Shown here: positions 1 to 38,328 of the stretch, one piece after another
How the letters are laid out: each line of letters opens with the position of its first letter
How positions within the stretch are numbered: the first letter of the stretch is position 1
Assembly: GCF_034702125.1 (NCBI RefSeq)
Contig: NC_085858.1
Coordinates: forward strand, 150,001-214,000
Origin: Engraulis encrasicolus
Taxonomy: Eukaryota; Chordata; Actinopteri; Clupeiformes; Engraulidae
Direction: 5' to 3'
Length of the DNA: 64,000 bases
Program-made: the position numbers and the translations under genes
Notes under the pieces: model-generated
What the model saw: the letters and a program-made list of their open reading frames with translations, nothing else
What the model was told of the DNA's origin: nothing
Databases searched by the model: none

Positions 1-702
1 TGGCAGAAAGACTTAAAATAAAAATTGGGTATAACATAGAACATTTGACTATCAAGCAGCTTCTTTGGCGAAGGTCTGCACTCTCTTGAGTGCATTTCTA
101 GTTTTTATTTATTTTGATTGTCAAGCTTTGGGTCTCAAAGGCCTTCCTCAGGGTACAAGCAGTGACATGGAAACGCCTTGTGCCCCTTGACGCACAACGT
201 TCCACCACTGCAATGTTGTGAAGGAAAACACTGCAAGATTTTTTGTTGTTTATTTCCAGAATTCATACTACCCATTCACTAATGTTACCTTTTTTCATGA
301 ATACTAACCACTACCGTCAAATTCTAAGTATTCATAATGCATTCTAAGTATTCATTATACATCTAGAAATAGACATTTTTAGCTGCAAAAATGACTGTAC
401 TTGGGCCATACTAGAAAATATTAGTTTATTACTTCAGTAGACCTTCATGAAAAGATCAAATTTGGCAATAGGCAACCCAGTTTCAATGAGCAGCATAGTT
501 GCAGTACCTTTTTTGACCATTTCCTGCACAGTGTACCTTTAACTACCATAGTACTACACCAATAAGACCGTGTACACGGCCTTTAGTAATAAATTACGAC
601 TTGGTCATTGCCACTCTGGTAACAGCTAATCAAGCTTTGGATCTCGGAGACCTTCCTCAGTGCACCAGTGGTAATATGTTACTTGGAAAAAAATCTTTTT
701 AG
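1..702 (+). other. FLII intron upstream of first visible exon
   Basis: No coding exon is seen. Two related segments of about 50 bases (about 122-170 and 631-679, both with CTTTGG and CCTTCCTCAG) lie on either side of a TTAA-flanked short element. The right copy is about 25 bases before the acceptor at 702. Confidence 0.6.
222..538 (+). mobile_element. Short TTAA-type non-autonomous element, copy 1
   Basis: Shares its whole length with copies at 2279-2637, about 29480-29785 and 37976-38308. The right end CACAGTGTACCT is followed by TTAA at 539-542. The left end is degraded. No coding capacity. Confidence 0.65.
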
Positions 703-28047
<27,345 letters not shown>

Positions 28048-28068
<21 letters not shown>

Positions 28069-28146
28069 ACAGATACGCCCTTCAAGACCGCCCCCACCTA
28101 AACAGATTCGCCCTTCAAGACCGCCCCCGCCCAAACAGATACGCCC
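28048..28146 (+). repeat. 33-bp x3 tandem repeat spanning the FLII stop codon
   Basis: Three units at 28048-28080, 28081-28113 and 28114-28146, each beginning TTCAAGAC and ending ACGCCC or TCGCCC. Unit 1 contains the FLII stop. Unit 2 repeats an in-frame TAA; unit 3 has CAA at that place. Confidence 0.95.
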
Positions 28147-29345
28147 TTCCATTCCTCTCCACAGGCCCTGCTGCTGCTTGCTCGCCCCACCCCAACCCCG
28201 CCCAAAAATGCAGACATTTTACACAGCAAGAAGCCCTCTGTTTCCATAGGACACTGCACTATAATTATCGTTCACCTTTCTCACCAAGTCTCTTTAACTC
28301 ATACAAGGCTTGTATTCATTTATGGTATGTTTACAACAGACTTAAATATTTGAGTTTAATTTAAATGTTTGGTGGTTAGCCTGAGAGAGGTCTTAGGAGA
28401 TCATTTCAGAGGTCAGATGCAATATCTTAGAGCACATATATTTTTAAGTGATATCTTCAAGGGACTTTTCTTTTTTCCTTCTTTTTTCACATAACATATC
28501 CATTAGGAAACAAGGATGTTAAGAATTACAAAGAATGTTTTGAAAATGGAAAATGTATATGGATGTGTCTGTGTGGGCTGAATAGCTTTGTTCATCAGTG
28601 TGCAAATGTTTGTTTTTTAGTTTTTTTGTACTTGTTATTATCTGGAGGGTTCCATCATTTACATGTTTCAAATGCTTTCAAACAAATCACTGCAACACGG
28701 ACACGTGTTTCAAATGCTTTCAAACAAATCACTGCATCATGGACACATGAAATTGAACTTCTGTAGAGTGAAAAGCACAAACAACGTTGAGTGCCCTCCT
28801 ATGTGTTTTGTGCCATTCACAGCTTATATGTTTGTGGTGTATTTTTTAGCTCATGTACGTGAGTATACCGTCCTAGCATTTATTTTGTTAGAGCGTACTC
28901 AAGTTAATGGGGAAATGACTGTGCCAAGAATCAGACAAGTTAAGGCCAGGTTTTCTGAGGCACCTGCTTTGTTAAATGGGGTCAAGTCCCTCGGCAGGCT
29001 AAACTTGCAAACAAGGTCTGCCTTAAAGAGCAACATTCAATATTATATTCAGAACGGATGTTTTACCAGATCATATGTACTGGTAGATGTCCCTACTGTC
29101 TAGAACCATCAGTTTTAGTGTGCAATGTGCATTAATCTTTTGTTATACATATATACCTGTGTACACACAATGCAATATGTTTGCTTATAGGCCACTGTAA
29201 ACTGCCTTGTTGTCCCACATCCTTTGATATCCAAATTGTGTATTTTCATTGTCACTTGGAAAAATATTTCATGCCTGGAAACCCACCTGCAGATGCTCTA
29301 TTTATGTATTTTATATTGAAATAAAAGTTCCTCTGGAGAATTTCA
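28069..29345 (+). other. FLII 3'UTR with polyadenylation signal
   Basis: Non-coding stretch after the FLII stop. It starts with further copies of a 33-bp repeat and continues as AT-rich sequence. An AATAAA hexamer lies at 29320-29325, so cleavage is expected near 29340. A 40-base direct duplication (about 28664-28700 and 28709-28745) is present. No gene is seen. Confidence 0.75.
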
Positions 29346-31163
29346 ATTTGCGTCGTTTATTTGAGTATGATGTCCTATTACAATGTTAGACCTGACCAAA
29401 AGCTGTATGATTATGATTGATATTTCTGAATGCGAAGTGTCCTGGCCTTGCTAGGACGAGTAACCAGAGAGGTTGTAACATTATATGATGTCTATGTTTG
29501 CAACTATGTTCCTCATTGAAACTGTGCCGTCCATTGCCAAATATAATATTTTCATGAATATTTACTGAGTAATAAACAAGTATGACCAAAGTACAGTAAA
29601 CAATGTCAACTTTTTGGAAATTTAAAATGGCAGACAAAGGAGAAGTTTGAAAAGTGCATTTTTCTGAGTCATATTGAATATTTAGAATGTGATGGTGGTG
29701 ATATGTATTCATGCATGAGGGAAAAAGTAACATTTGTGTGGGCAGCATGAATTCTAGATAAATCTCAAACACTGTGCCAGGTGTCTGTCTTGCACCAGTG
29801 CGAGTAGCCTATGAACTGTTAATAGTTACAATTTCAATTTATTTGATTGTTGTTAAATGTTATCAACAGTTTTTATAGCTCACCTGCAAAAATATGCCAA
29901 TATGTCATAATTTCTTTTAATTCAGAAATGCTGGCATTCTATTTTTCTTATGTCTACTACTATACCTACTTATTAACTATATTAGGCCTGTATTATAATA
30001 TATTATATTATATACTTATTTATACTTTTACTTCAATAAAAAAAAAATTGATTGTAAAATAAATGTTAAGTCTGGCCCGCGACCTACTAGGCCAGTCAAT
30101 CTAGCGTTTGACCCGGGACAAATTGCAATAGTAATCATTCCATGGTTTTTGTAATCCTTAGTATGTCTAAATAACAGTAAAAATCTACAGCTTTATATTT
30201 AGAGGAACATACTTTTTTTCAAGGTTAAAGTTGGAGATGTCCCATTCATTTTCCCATAGGGAGACAATAATAGGAGATACTTGGGGAATAGGCCATTTTT
30301 TTAAACAATGAGATATCAATTTGAAACTTTCACAGTAATTTACTCAAGCAAAGACGAAGATTTTTTTGTATTGCAAGTTGTCTGAAATATGATGATTAAA
30401 TATGCAAATGAGATCACATCTACTTAAATATGACAAATTGTGCAACAACGGGCAAAACATAAAACAAATTGCAAAAATAATTATTCACACTTTTTATTGA
30501 TACTTTATCCACCCTACATCACATATGAAAAATCTATCTCCATCACTTTAGTGGAACCTACTTTTTTGAAGGTCAGAAGTTGCAGATTTCCATTCAGTGG
30601 GTAAAATCGGATACTTTTGACCTTGGGAAAAGTATCCAGTGAATTGATGAAAGTAGATTTTTAATATGTGATGCAGAGGGGTTGAAGGATCAATATAATG
30701 TATGAACCATTACTATTGCAATTTGTTTTATGCTTGATCTGCTACCACAGATTTTATCACATATTTCAGTACATATGACCTCATTTGCATATTTCATCAT
30801 CATATTTCAGAAAACTTACAATACAAAAATTGTGTGCCTGAATGTGAGTTACCAACTGTGAAAGTTTCAAATTAATATGTCATAGTTAGAAATTTTACCC
30901 TATTCACCTTGTATCTCCCTATGGAGAAATGAATGGGAAATCTGTCAACTTTGACCTTGAAAAAAAACATGTTCCACTAAATATAAAGCTGTAGATTTAT
31001 AATGTGTGATACAAGGGGGTTTAAGGATCACTTTAAAGTAGGAACGATTACTATTGCAATTTATCCCGGGTTTGGGCCTTTTTAGAGCTAGATTGACTGG
31101 CCTATTCTCCCAGTTGTTAATTTAGCCCCCTGTGAATTTGAGTTTTACACCCCTGCCCTATTA
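29346..31163. other. Intergenic repeats between FLII and the nested transposon block
   Basis: Holds a degraded TTAA-type element (about 29480-29785, reverse orientation, fourth family member), an AT-rich stretch (29820-30060), and a long imperfect palindrome. No gene is seen. Confidence 0.55.
30085..31110. repeat. About 1 kb imperfect palindrome
   Basis: GGCCAGTCAATCTAGC near 30091 pairs with GCTAGATTGACTGGCC near 31088. CAATAGTAATC near 30126 pairs with GATTACTATTG near 31048. CCCATTCATTT near 30240 pairs with AAATGAATGGG near 30923. The centre is near 30600-30640. It looks like a foldback DNA element inserted in an hAT-like unit. Confidence 0.7.
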
Positions 31164-31744
31164 GTCCAGGACCAGCCCTGTAGACCCGTTCGCAATTTTG
31201 AGTTGGGGGCGTTTCTCACTGGAATTGAGTTAGTGGGTTCCTAGACATTAAAAATCACGGAGGTGCTCGTCCACCATAGTGCCAGGTTTTTTACAATATG
31301 GCCGCCAAATATGGCCGCCATCACCTATGACAAAAACCTGTGTTTTTTTTTTACTTTTAAACTGTTTATAGACATGTCATACATCAATTCTGACCAATTT
31401 TTAGAGAGGAAATCATTTTTGACAATTACATGAGGAGAATGTCTGATTGTGACCTTAAAAGGTCATTGCCAAGGTCAAATTTGCTATTCTGAAGAATGTC
31501 AATAGACTTTCATTGTAAAAACGAGAAACAAATTCTCAATTATGGTATGAGGAGTTATTTGCTGATATTGATTATTTTGTGTCAGTATAGTGTCAGTATA
31601 GTCCTTAAAAGGTAAAGGTCAATGTCAAGGTCAAGGTCATGTTCCAGGTCTTTTCCCTATTCTGAAGAACTCAGCCACGTGCTTGCCTATTAGCTCATTA
31701 TTAAGAGTAAGGAACAACCACTATAAATGTAAATCTAACATTTC
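31164..31744 (+). repeat. Left terminal inverted repeat of the outer element
   Basis: Pairs with 59859-59943 and 51490-51957. It contains ATGGCCGCC repeats and several GGTCAAGGTCA-like stretches. The two arms are clearly homologous but diverged, so the element is not very young. Confidence 0.8.
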
Positions 31745-31770
31745 CACACAGTCAGAGGACAGGACAGCAC

Positions 31771-34430
31771 ATGCACAGCAACAGTCAACACAGAGAGGAG
31801 CCCCCACTAGAAGAGAAGGACAAGTGGGTCAGAGATCACAAGAGTACCCAACTTCACTGCCTCTTTCAAATGCTAGTGCATTACATTCAAAGCGGAATAA
31901 GGCGAACACCATTGCATATGATGCTTCCCACAGCAAAAGCCTTCACAACACGAAACTTCTCACAACTTTTCACAGGATTGGTTCATGTTCAAGCTACCAG
32001 ACATCAGATCTGACCATAGTCTTCTTGCTAGCTATGTTGTGGAATGCTCGAAAAACCGACAGAAAACCACACCTAGCACTTTTACAAGGGAGGATTATAC
32101 AATGGCAGGTAACCAACTCTGATTATGCTGACAAATCATCACTTTCTGGTACCAAGGGTTCACACTATGCAGCCTTATTACTGTCTCAAGATGCCTCAGT
32201 GAACAGACACCTTCGTCTCCAGTGTCGGGCACAGAATTAGGTCAAGCTGATGATATACTGCAGAGGAATTTGCCATTCCAAGAGGTACCTAATCATGCAA
32301 AGCCAGTGGTTCGACCTGCCCTACCACCAGACATGCTGCTGCATCCAGAGGCGATTCTAGGGTCAGGTGGGGCCCCAAGCGAAAATGCAAAAGAATGAAC
32401 ATTTGAACCAAAGTCACCACTACTGCAGTACAATATGGGTTGTTATTCACTATATAGGGGTTTGGGGGCCCCAAGTGGCTGCCTGCCTGCCTGGTGGCAA
32501 GATGCGCCTCTTGCTGCATCCTGAAAAGGTTTATCAGGAAAACTTGATCAGCCTGATTTCGCTCTGGTGTGCCAGGAGGAGACCTTTTGATGCAGGCTGC
32601 TGTACACACACTTGGCTCATCTGCTGTGGTGCCAATGATGCGTGCTGGCTTCCTTCCTATAATACCAAGACCCATTACTGAGTGTGGCACTGTCAGACAA
32701 TGCCTATCCAACTTCCAGTGTTCGCAGACAGATGAACCAGGCATCAATGGCAATTACAATTACATCTTCCACTGTATTGGCCCTTTCCATTGGACACGTG
32801 TTATTCAGATATCAGGGGAAATTGCATCGGAGTTCTGACCTGGATGATGCATTGATGGAGTATGAAGTCTGCACCTGCCATGTTAGAGTTGTTGTTAAAT
32901 GGCAGTCATTATGTCCGAGCTCTCACTGGCATGCTGATTGTGGAGGATGTGATCAGGGCTGTGTTTCCCAAAAACTCTTAAGTAGTACTTAAGCCTATAT
33001 ATGCAAATAAGCATAAAAGCAAAGTGGCCCAATTTACCTGAATACTTAAAGGGACAGTTTGGTCAATTTCAACATGCAGTTGTAATGCTCACACTACCCT
33101 GGACTTGTCAGTGCCTGAGATTTTTTTTTCTTCTTCTTCAGCCGTTTCCAAGATCCTGGTCATTGTAATGGGGGCAGCTCTTTGTTTACATTTCAAAAAA
33201 ACATTTTTATTTATTCCCAAAAACATCCAAAAGGTTATAAAACATCAGCAGACAACTAGCAAACAGCAGTACCTTTTGGGAAAATATTTGGAGTTTGCCT
33301 ATGTTTCATTTTTTAAAAATGTAAACAAACGCTGCCCCCATCAGAATTGCTCATATCTCGGAAAGGGCTGAGCCGAAAAATGTGGCATCACCAGGTACTG
33401 ACAAGTCAAGGGTAGCGTGAGCAATACAACTGTATGTTGAAATTGACCAAACTGTCCCTTTAAGTATATCACATCACCAAATGTTTATATCTAAAATAAT
33501 TGTATTGGCCTACTTACTTTTTGCTCTGGTACAAGCAAATAAAATGCTTGCGTTAAGCGCATGTATGAGGTAAAATACTGTATTTAGAATATTTTAGTAA
33601 TTATGTGAGACCTATGTTTGGTATATTGCCTAGAGGGCATCCCATACTTAAGTACTACTTAGGATTAAGTACTGTACTACTTAAATCATGTCCTGGTCTC
33701 AGTGGGAGGTATTCTGGCCTCATAAGGGCAAAGCAGACTATCCAGTGCTTGCAGAGGTGCAGGCATTGCACACTTCACTGGCTTCAAATCAACGTGGCCC
33801 AGAATTTGAGCTTGAGGCCTTGATTGAGCAAGTGGAGAGCTTGAATCAAGACAAGTCAGAGCTCTGCCAATTCTTTGAAGTTTGCCTGGATTTGGCGAGT
33901 TAAAAATGCTGTTGTCTCTGAAAGAGAAGGAAAATAAATCAATATGTGGCTACCATAACGTCCTATGCCAATCTTTGCAGAATGTAACTGCATGAATTTC
34001 CTGTGTTATGGATCATTGTATCTTGAACAAGTTAAGGTTCTAGTGTTAACGCATGTACCAAAGCTGTACCGTTGCGTTTCTGTAGGTCAGTGGGTTGTGC
34101 AGGATCGCCATGGCTGGTTCTGTGCTGTGGGAGGAGACATAAAGGTTGAGCACACCATTCAGAGAGTATGCAAGGGTCATGGAGGACACTTTGTAGTAGG
34201 AGCCACACGCAATGTTAATGTTGTAGCAAAGATTGAGCTGTTACGATCAGATTAGAATGATCACTGATGTCCTCAACTTTCTCACCAACAACGCCACTTT
34301 GAAGCAGACAGAATGCCACCTCCAACATGCACTGAACACCACTCCGCACCTTACATTCAACCGAAATGTGACATTGTTGCTAGACTTTGTGGTGGAGCCA
34401 CAGAATCCAGCTTGTCTTCAGCTCATACAG
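31771..34430 (+). pseudogene. Transposon-encoded gene, 5' part (unnamed, possibly PIN/FEN-like nuclease family)
   Basis: Broken frames on the + strand. The clearest is 34081-34252, VGQWVVQDRHGWFCAVGGD and GGHFVVGATRN, followed in another frame by LLLDFVVEPQNPACLQLIQ. These recall a large family of uncharacterised metazoan proteins often found in mobile elements; this is from memory of the family and was not searched. The frame stops at the BEL/Pao insertion and resumes at 49755 as ISTKEDTSNHH. An intron-like gap and a 410-bp TTAA element (33050-33459) lie inside. Many stops and frame shifts mean it is not functional. Confidence 0.5.
33050..33459. mobile_element. TTAA-type non-autonomous element (third family)
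   Basis: TTAA at 33046-33049 and 33460-33463 flank AGGGACAGTTTGGTCAATTT and its near reverse complement. 410 bp, non-coding. An older unit with AGTAGTACTTAA motifs surrounds it (about 32960-33690). Confidence 0.85.
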
Positions 34431-35610
34431 GGAGGATAGGTTAGTTCTCAAGGACAAAAGATAAGTGGAACTGTTTCAAAAAGGAATCTTCCGCAGTTCA
34501 AATTGTAAAAAATGGTGCAAATTGACATAAAAAAAGGACTGTATAATGGGCTGGTCCAGGGAAAAATAGCAAACTGCACAGGTTGTCCGGTTAGAACAAA
34601 AATGGATAATCCCAATGAAAGGACACACAGACAAGTTTGAAGGCCTTGAACCATGAACCGTGAACCGTGGTTTTACTATAAAAGTAAAGAAATACAAACA
34701 AGACATGAGAAACATTTACATAATAAAAATGCAATATGCAAAATACACATACAGAGTATATACAATACAATATATACAATGAGGAGATGAGGATAGCTGC
34801 CTACAGCTGCTATCTTACCAAGGGGGAGGGAAAACATGAAGGTGACTGCCTACAAGCAGCCACTTAAGCAGGGGGGAATGATAGGAGGGGAACATGACAC
34901 AGCTACCTACAAGCTGTGTGGACCTGGGCATGGGTATGTGAATGCTGCCTACAGCAGACACACAGAGCATACATTAATAGAGATGTAATCGCTACTCCAC
35001 CACAGTAGCACATTACTGAACCAATGCACTCTCTGATGGAACCGCGACATGGAGAAATGAGTACATATACTATGCAGCTACTAGACAATTCAAACTGTAC
35101 AGTAAACGCAATACAATACAGACATGACATAGTAACAACATAATACAGACACTCACTCTCAAAGACGCACGGCATGCACAGAGTACATGAATGGACGCTG
35201 GGATCCTGAAACGTCCAAGACAATGAGAGAGATGGATCCCTTGGTAACTGAGCATGGAGTCCCCATGTGATGAGTGGTCTGTGGTGACCTCTTGTCCTGG
35301 CCCTATATGCTCCCAGCAGCACAGCAGGGTGCCGAGCCAGGGGTGTTACCAGCAGGCCAGGACCCACCTCTGGAGCCGGAAGGTCTGCTTGCTGGGCCAA
35401 TCACTGCCTACCCACACACTCGGTGCATGACGGAAATGTACCAGGTCTGTAGGTCAGTGAAATGGGTCTGTATGTCAGTAGCAGGGGGAGCGCCTGTTGC
35501 CGAGGGCCCCTAGCAACCCACTATAGGGCCACGAACGGAAAATCACCGAGTGCACAGGTCAGGCAGAGGAAAGCAGTAGAAGGAGGGGGGACACAGGTAG
35601 CCCACCAGCA
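34430..35610 (-). repeat. 3' LTR of the BEL/Pao element, larger part
   Basis: Pairs with 48496-49669 of the other LTR. It is interrupted after 35610 by the 9 kb element and resumes at 44632-44716. Confidence 0.75.
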
Positions 35611-35699
35611 CAACCGTATCACGCACCAGTCGTAAAGTCTTCACGAAAAAAATGGGGGAATTTCTGGGGGAAATTATGTACAAGGACGTGGTGAATTCA

Positions 35700-36670
35700 C
35701 GATATTGCCCGTGTTTCGTGGTTGATTTACGGTTTCAGTCTCGTGGTTGATTTACGATATGCATTGAAAACTACGTGGTTGATTTACGATATGCATGCGT
35801 TGGCATTTGCGTTGGCATTTTTGCACAGGGGCGGGGACCGGCCGCGACAGAACCAGAACCAGGGAACGGCAGCTTTTGTGATATGCACCGGAATTCTCAT
35901 CCGCCTTGTACAGGGTATATAGCCTACCTGTGTAACAATTCGGTTCCTGCCGTACAGTGGGGTAAATCAAATATGGCCTACCTGTGTAACAATTTTGTGA
36001 TATGCACCGGAATTCTCATCCGCCTTGTACAGGGTACAGTGGGGTAAATCAAATATAGCCTACCTGTGTAACAATTCGGTTCCTGCCGTACAGTGGGGTA
36101 AATCAAATATAGCCTACCTGTGTAACAATTCGGTTCCTGCCGTACAGTGGGGTAAATCAAATATAGCCGAATTCCGGTGCATATCGATATCGGTTCCTGC
36201 CATACATTTGTCCCACATCGCTTGATGAGAATTCCGGTGCATATCACAAAAGCTGCCACACCGGCCGCGACAGAACACTGCAGATACATTCCTTTGATCA
36301 AAGTAGCCTACATCAAATGCACTGTAGCCATGACAGAACCGGCCGCCTCCCGATTTAAAACACCGCTGATAGCCTGATTACACTCATGCCCGTAGGCCTA
36401 CTCCTTCCCAGTAAAAATAAAATAAAATAACGATTGAATAAATAAGTAGCCCCTCGTGCCTTCTTTATTGGAATGCGGAGGTAGGTGCAATGAAAATATC
36501 GGAGTGAGGAGTTAGGTGCAATGAAAAGCGAAAACATTTTATTATTGCCCGTGTTTCGTGGTTGATTTAAGATTTGAGTCTCGTGGTGGATTTACGATAT
36601 GAATGCGTTGGCGTTGATTTACGATATGCATTGAAAACTACGTGGTTGATTTACGATATGCATGCATGTA
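35700..36670 (+). repeat. Left subterminal repeats of the 9 kb element
   Basis: CGTGGTTGATTTACG occurs at 35717, 35742, 35774 and again in variants near 36558-36650. A minisatellite of about 54 bp (CAGTGGGGTAAATCAAATAT with CCTACCTGTGTAACAATTCG) has about four copies at 35915-36170. Confidence 0.8.
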
Positions 36671-37269
36671 GTCTACAACTAAAACGTGTTTGGCAGCTGA
36701 TGAATGGCAGCGCATCTTCCTGATTTCCACCTTCTGTTTAAAATGACACGGGGAGTGACATGAAGCCGCCCACCGATTTAAAACACCGCTGGTGATTAGG
36801 CTACACTCCTGCCCGTAGGCTATCTTTGAATTTACACTCCTGCCCGTATCCGTATCCACATGCATATGTAGGCCTACTGCGTCAGGGCGGTGGGTCCCAG
36901 ACGCTGATGCTACTGATGCTGAATGCACCACTCTACTCACCTTTTCTCTGAAAGATGCTGATGTAGGCCTAGTCACCACCTTGCCCAGTGGTTTTCAAAG
37001 TGTGTGTGTCACAAAGTGTTGATTAAATGGTCTCTCTTAACACTACTCTTACTGTATTATTATAAGGCACTCTAGAATGGTGCAAGAGCTCCCATTCATT
37101 TTCAATGGGCGGTATTTTCAATGGGACTATTATTGTATAGGTAGGTTTGATACCTCACTACATCTCCATCCAGAAGAATTGACCAGGGATTATTACAGAC
37201 ACGGTATACACTAACATTTAATGTGCATTTACCACTGATATTATAGAAGAAACTCACACGATTTCAAGT

Positions 37270-37286
37270 ATTTATTTACAGTATTT

Positions 37287-37325
<39 letters not shown>

Positions 37326-37473
37326 CGCGTGCACAGATTTTGGGGGGCAGGTGCATTGTTTAAAAAAAACACACACAAAAAAACCAAATAAGCTTTGAAT
37401 AATAATAATAATAACACTATAATGATAGTAATAAAAACAAAAGAAATCAACACAAAAACAACTAAAATGTGCC

Positions 37474-37542
<69 letters not shown>

Positions 37543-37686
37543 CGCGTGCACAGATTTTGGGGGCAGGTGCATTGTTTAAAAAAAACACACACAAAAAACA
37601 AATAAGCTTTGAATAATAATAATAATAACACTATATGATAGTAATAAAAACAAAAGAAATCAACACAAAAACAACTAAAATGTGCC

Positions 37687-37759
<73 letters not shown>

Positions 37760-37910
37760 CGCGTGCACAGATTTTGGGGGGCAGGTGCATTGTTTAAAAA
37801 AATCACACACAAAAAAACAAATAAGCTTTGAATAATAATAATAATAACACTATAATGATAGTAATAAAAACAAAAGAAATCAACACAAAAACAACTAAAA
37901 TGTGCCTCAC
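37270..37910. repeat. Three tandem units of about 220 bp, each with a CA array
   Basis: CA arrays at about 37291-37322, 37476-37540 and 37689-37757 each precede a near-identical block. The block starts TGCGCGTGCACAGATTTTGG and runs to AACTAAAATGTGCCT. Open frames through them are artefacts. Confidence 0.9.
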
Positions 37911-37975
37911 GGTAGCCAGAACTGAGCCCTCCTTGTGAATCAGGTCTGGGAGGTAAAGTACTTGGTAAATGTTAA

Positions 37976-38308
37976 AGGGACACTGTGCAGGAAATGGTCA
38001 AAAAAGGTACTGCAACTATGCTGCTCATTGAAACTGGGCTGCATATTGCCAAATTTGGTCTTTACATGAAAGTGTACTAAGTAATAAAACAAATATTTTC
38101 TAGTATGGTCCGAGTGCAGTCATTTTTGCAGCTGAAAGTGGCTTATTTTTGGAAATTCAAAATGGCGGACTATGTTGAAGATCCCTTTTTCATGTATGAA
38201 AAGTGCAATTTTTTCCAGTCATAATGAATACTTAGAATTTGATGGTGGTTGTGTACTCATGAAAAAAGGTTAAACATTAGTGAAAGGGCAGCATGAATTC
38301 TGGAAATA
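37976..38308. mobile_element. Short TTAA-type element, copy in reverse orientation
   Basis: TTAA at 37972-37975 precedes AGGGACACTGTGCAGGAAAT. The body matches 2279-2637 in reverse complement. The right end is lost shortly before the last exon of the minus-strand gene. Confidence 0.75.
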
Positions 38309-38328
38309 GATTTGAATGTCGATGATAA

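Noticed and set aside
34903..35400. 165-codon minus-strand frame and its copy at 48963-49459
   Set aside because: Both lie in the LTRs of the BEL/Pao element and are repeat sequence, not a duplicated gene.
37272..37835. Long Cys-Val and Thr-His frames near 37.3-37.8 kb
   Set aside because: They come from CA arrays in a tandem triplication and have no conserved protein features.
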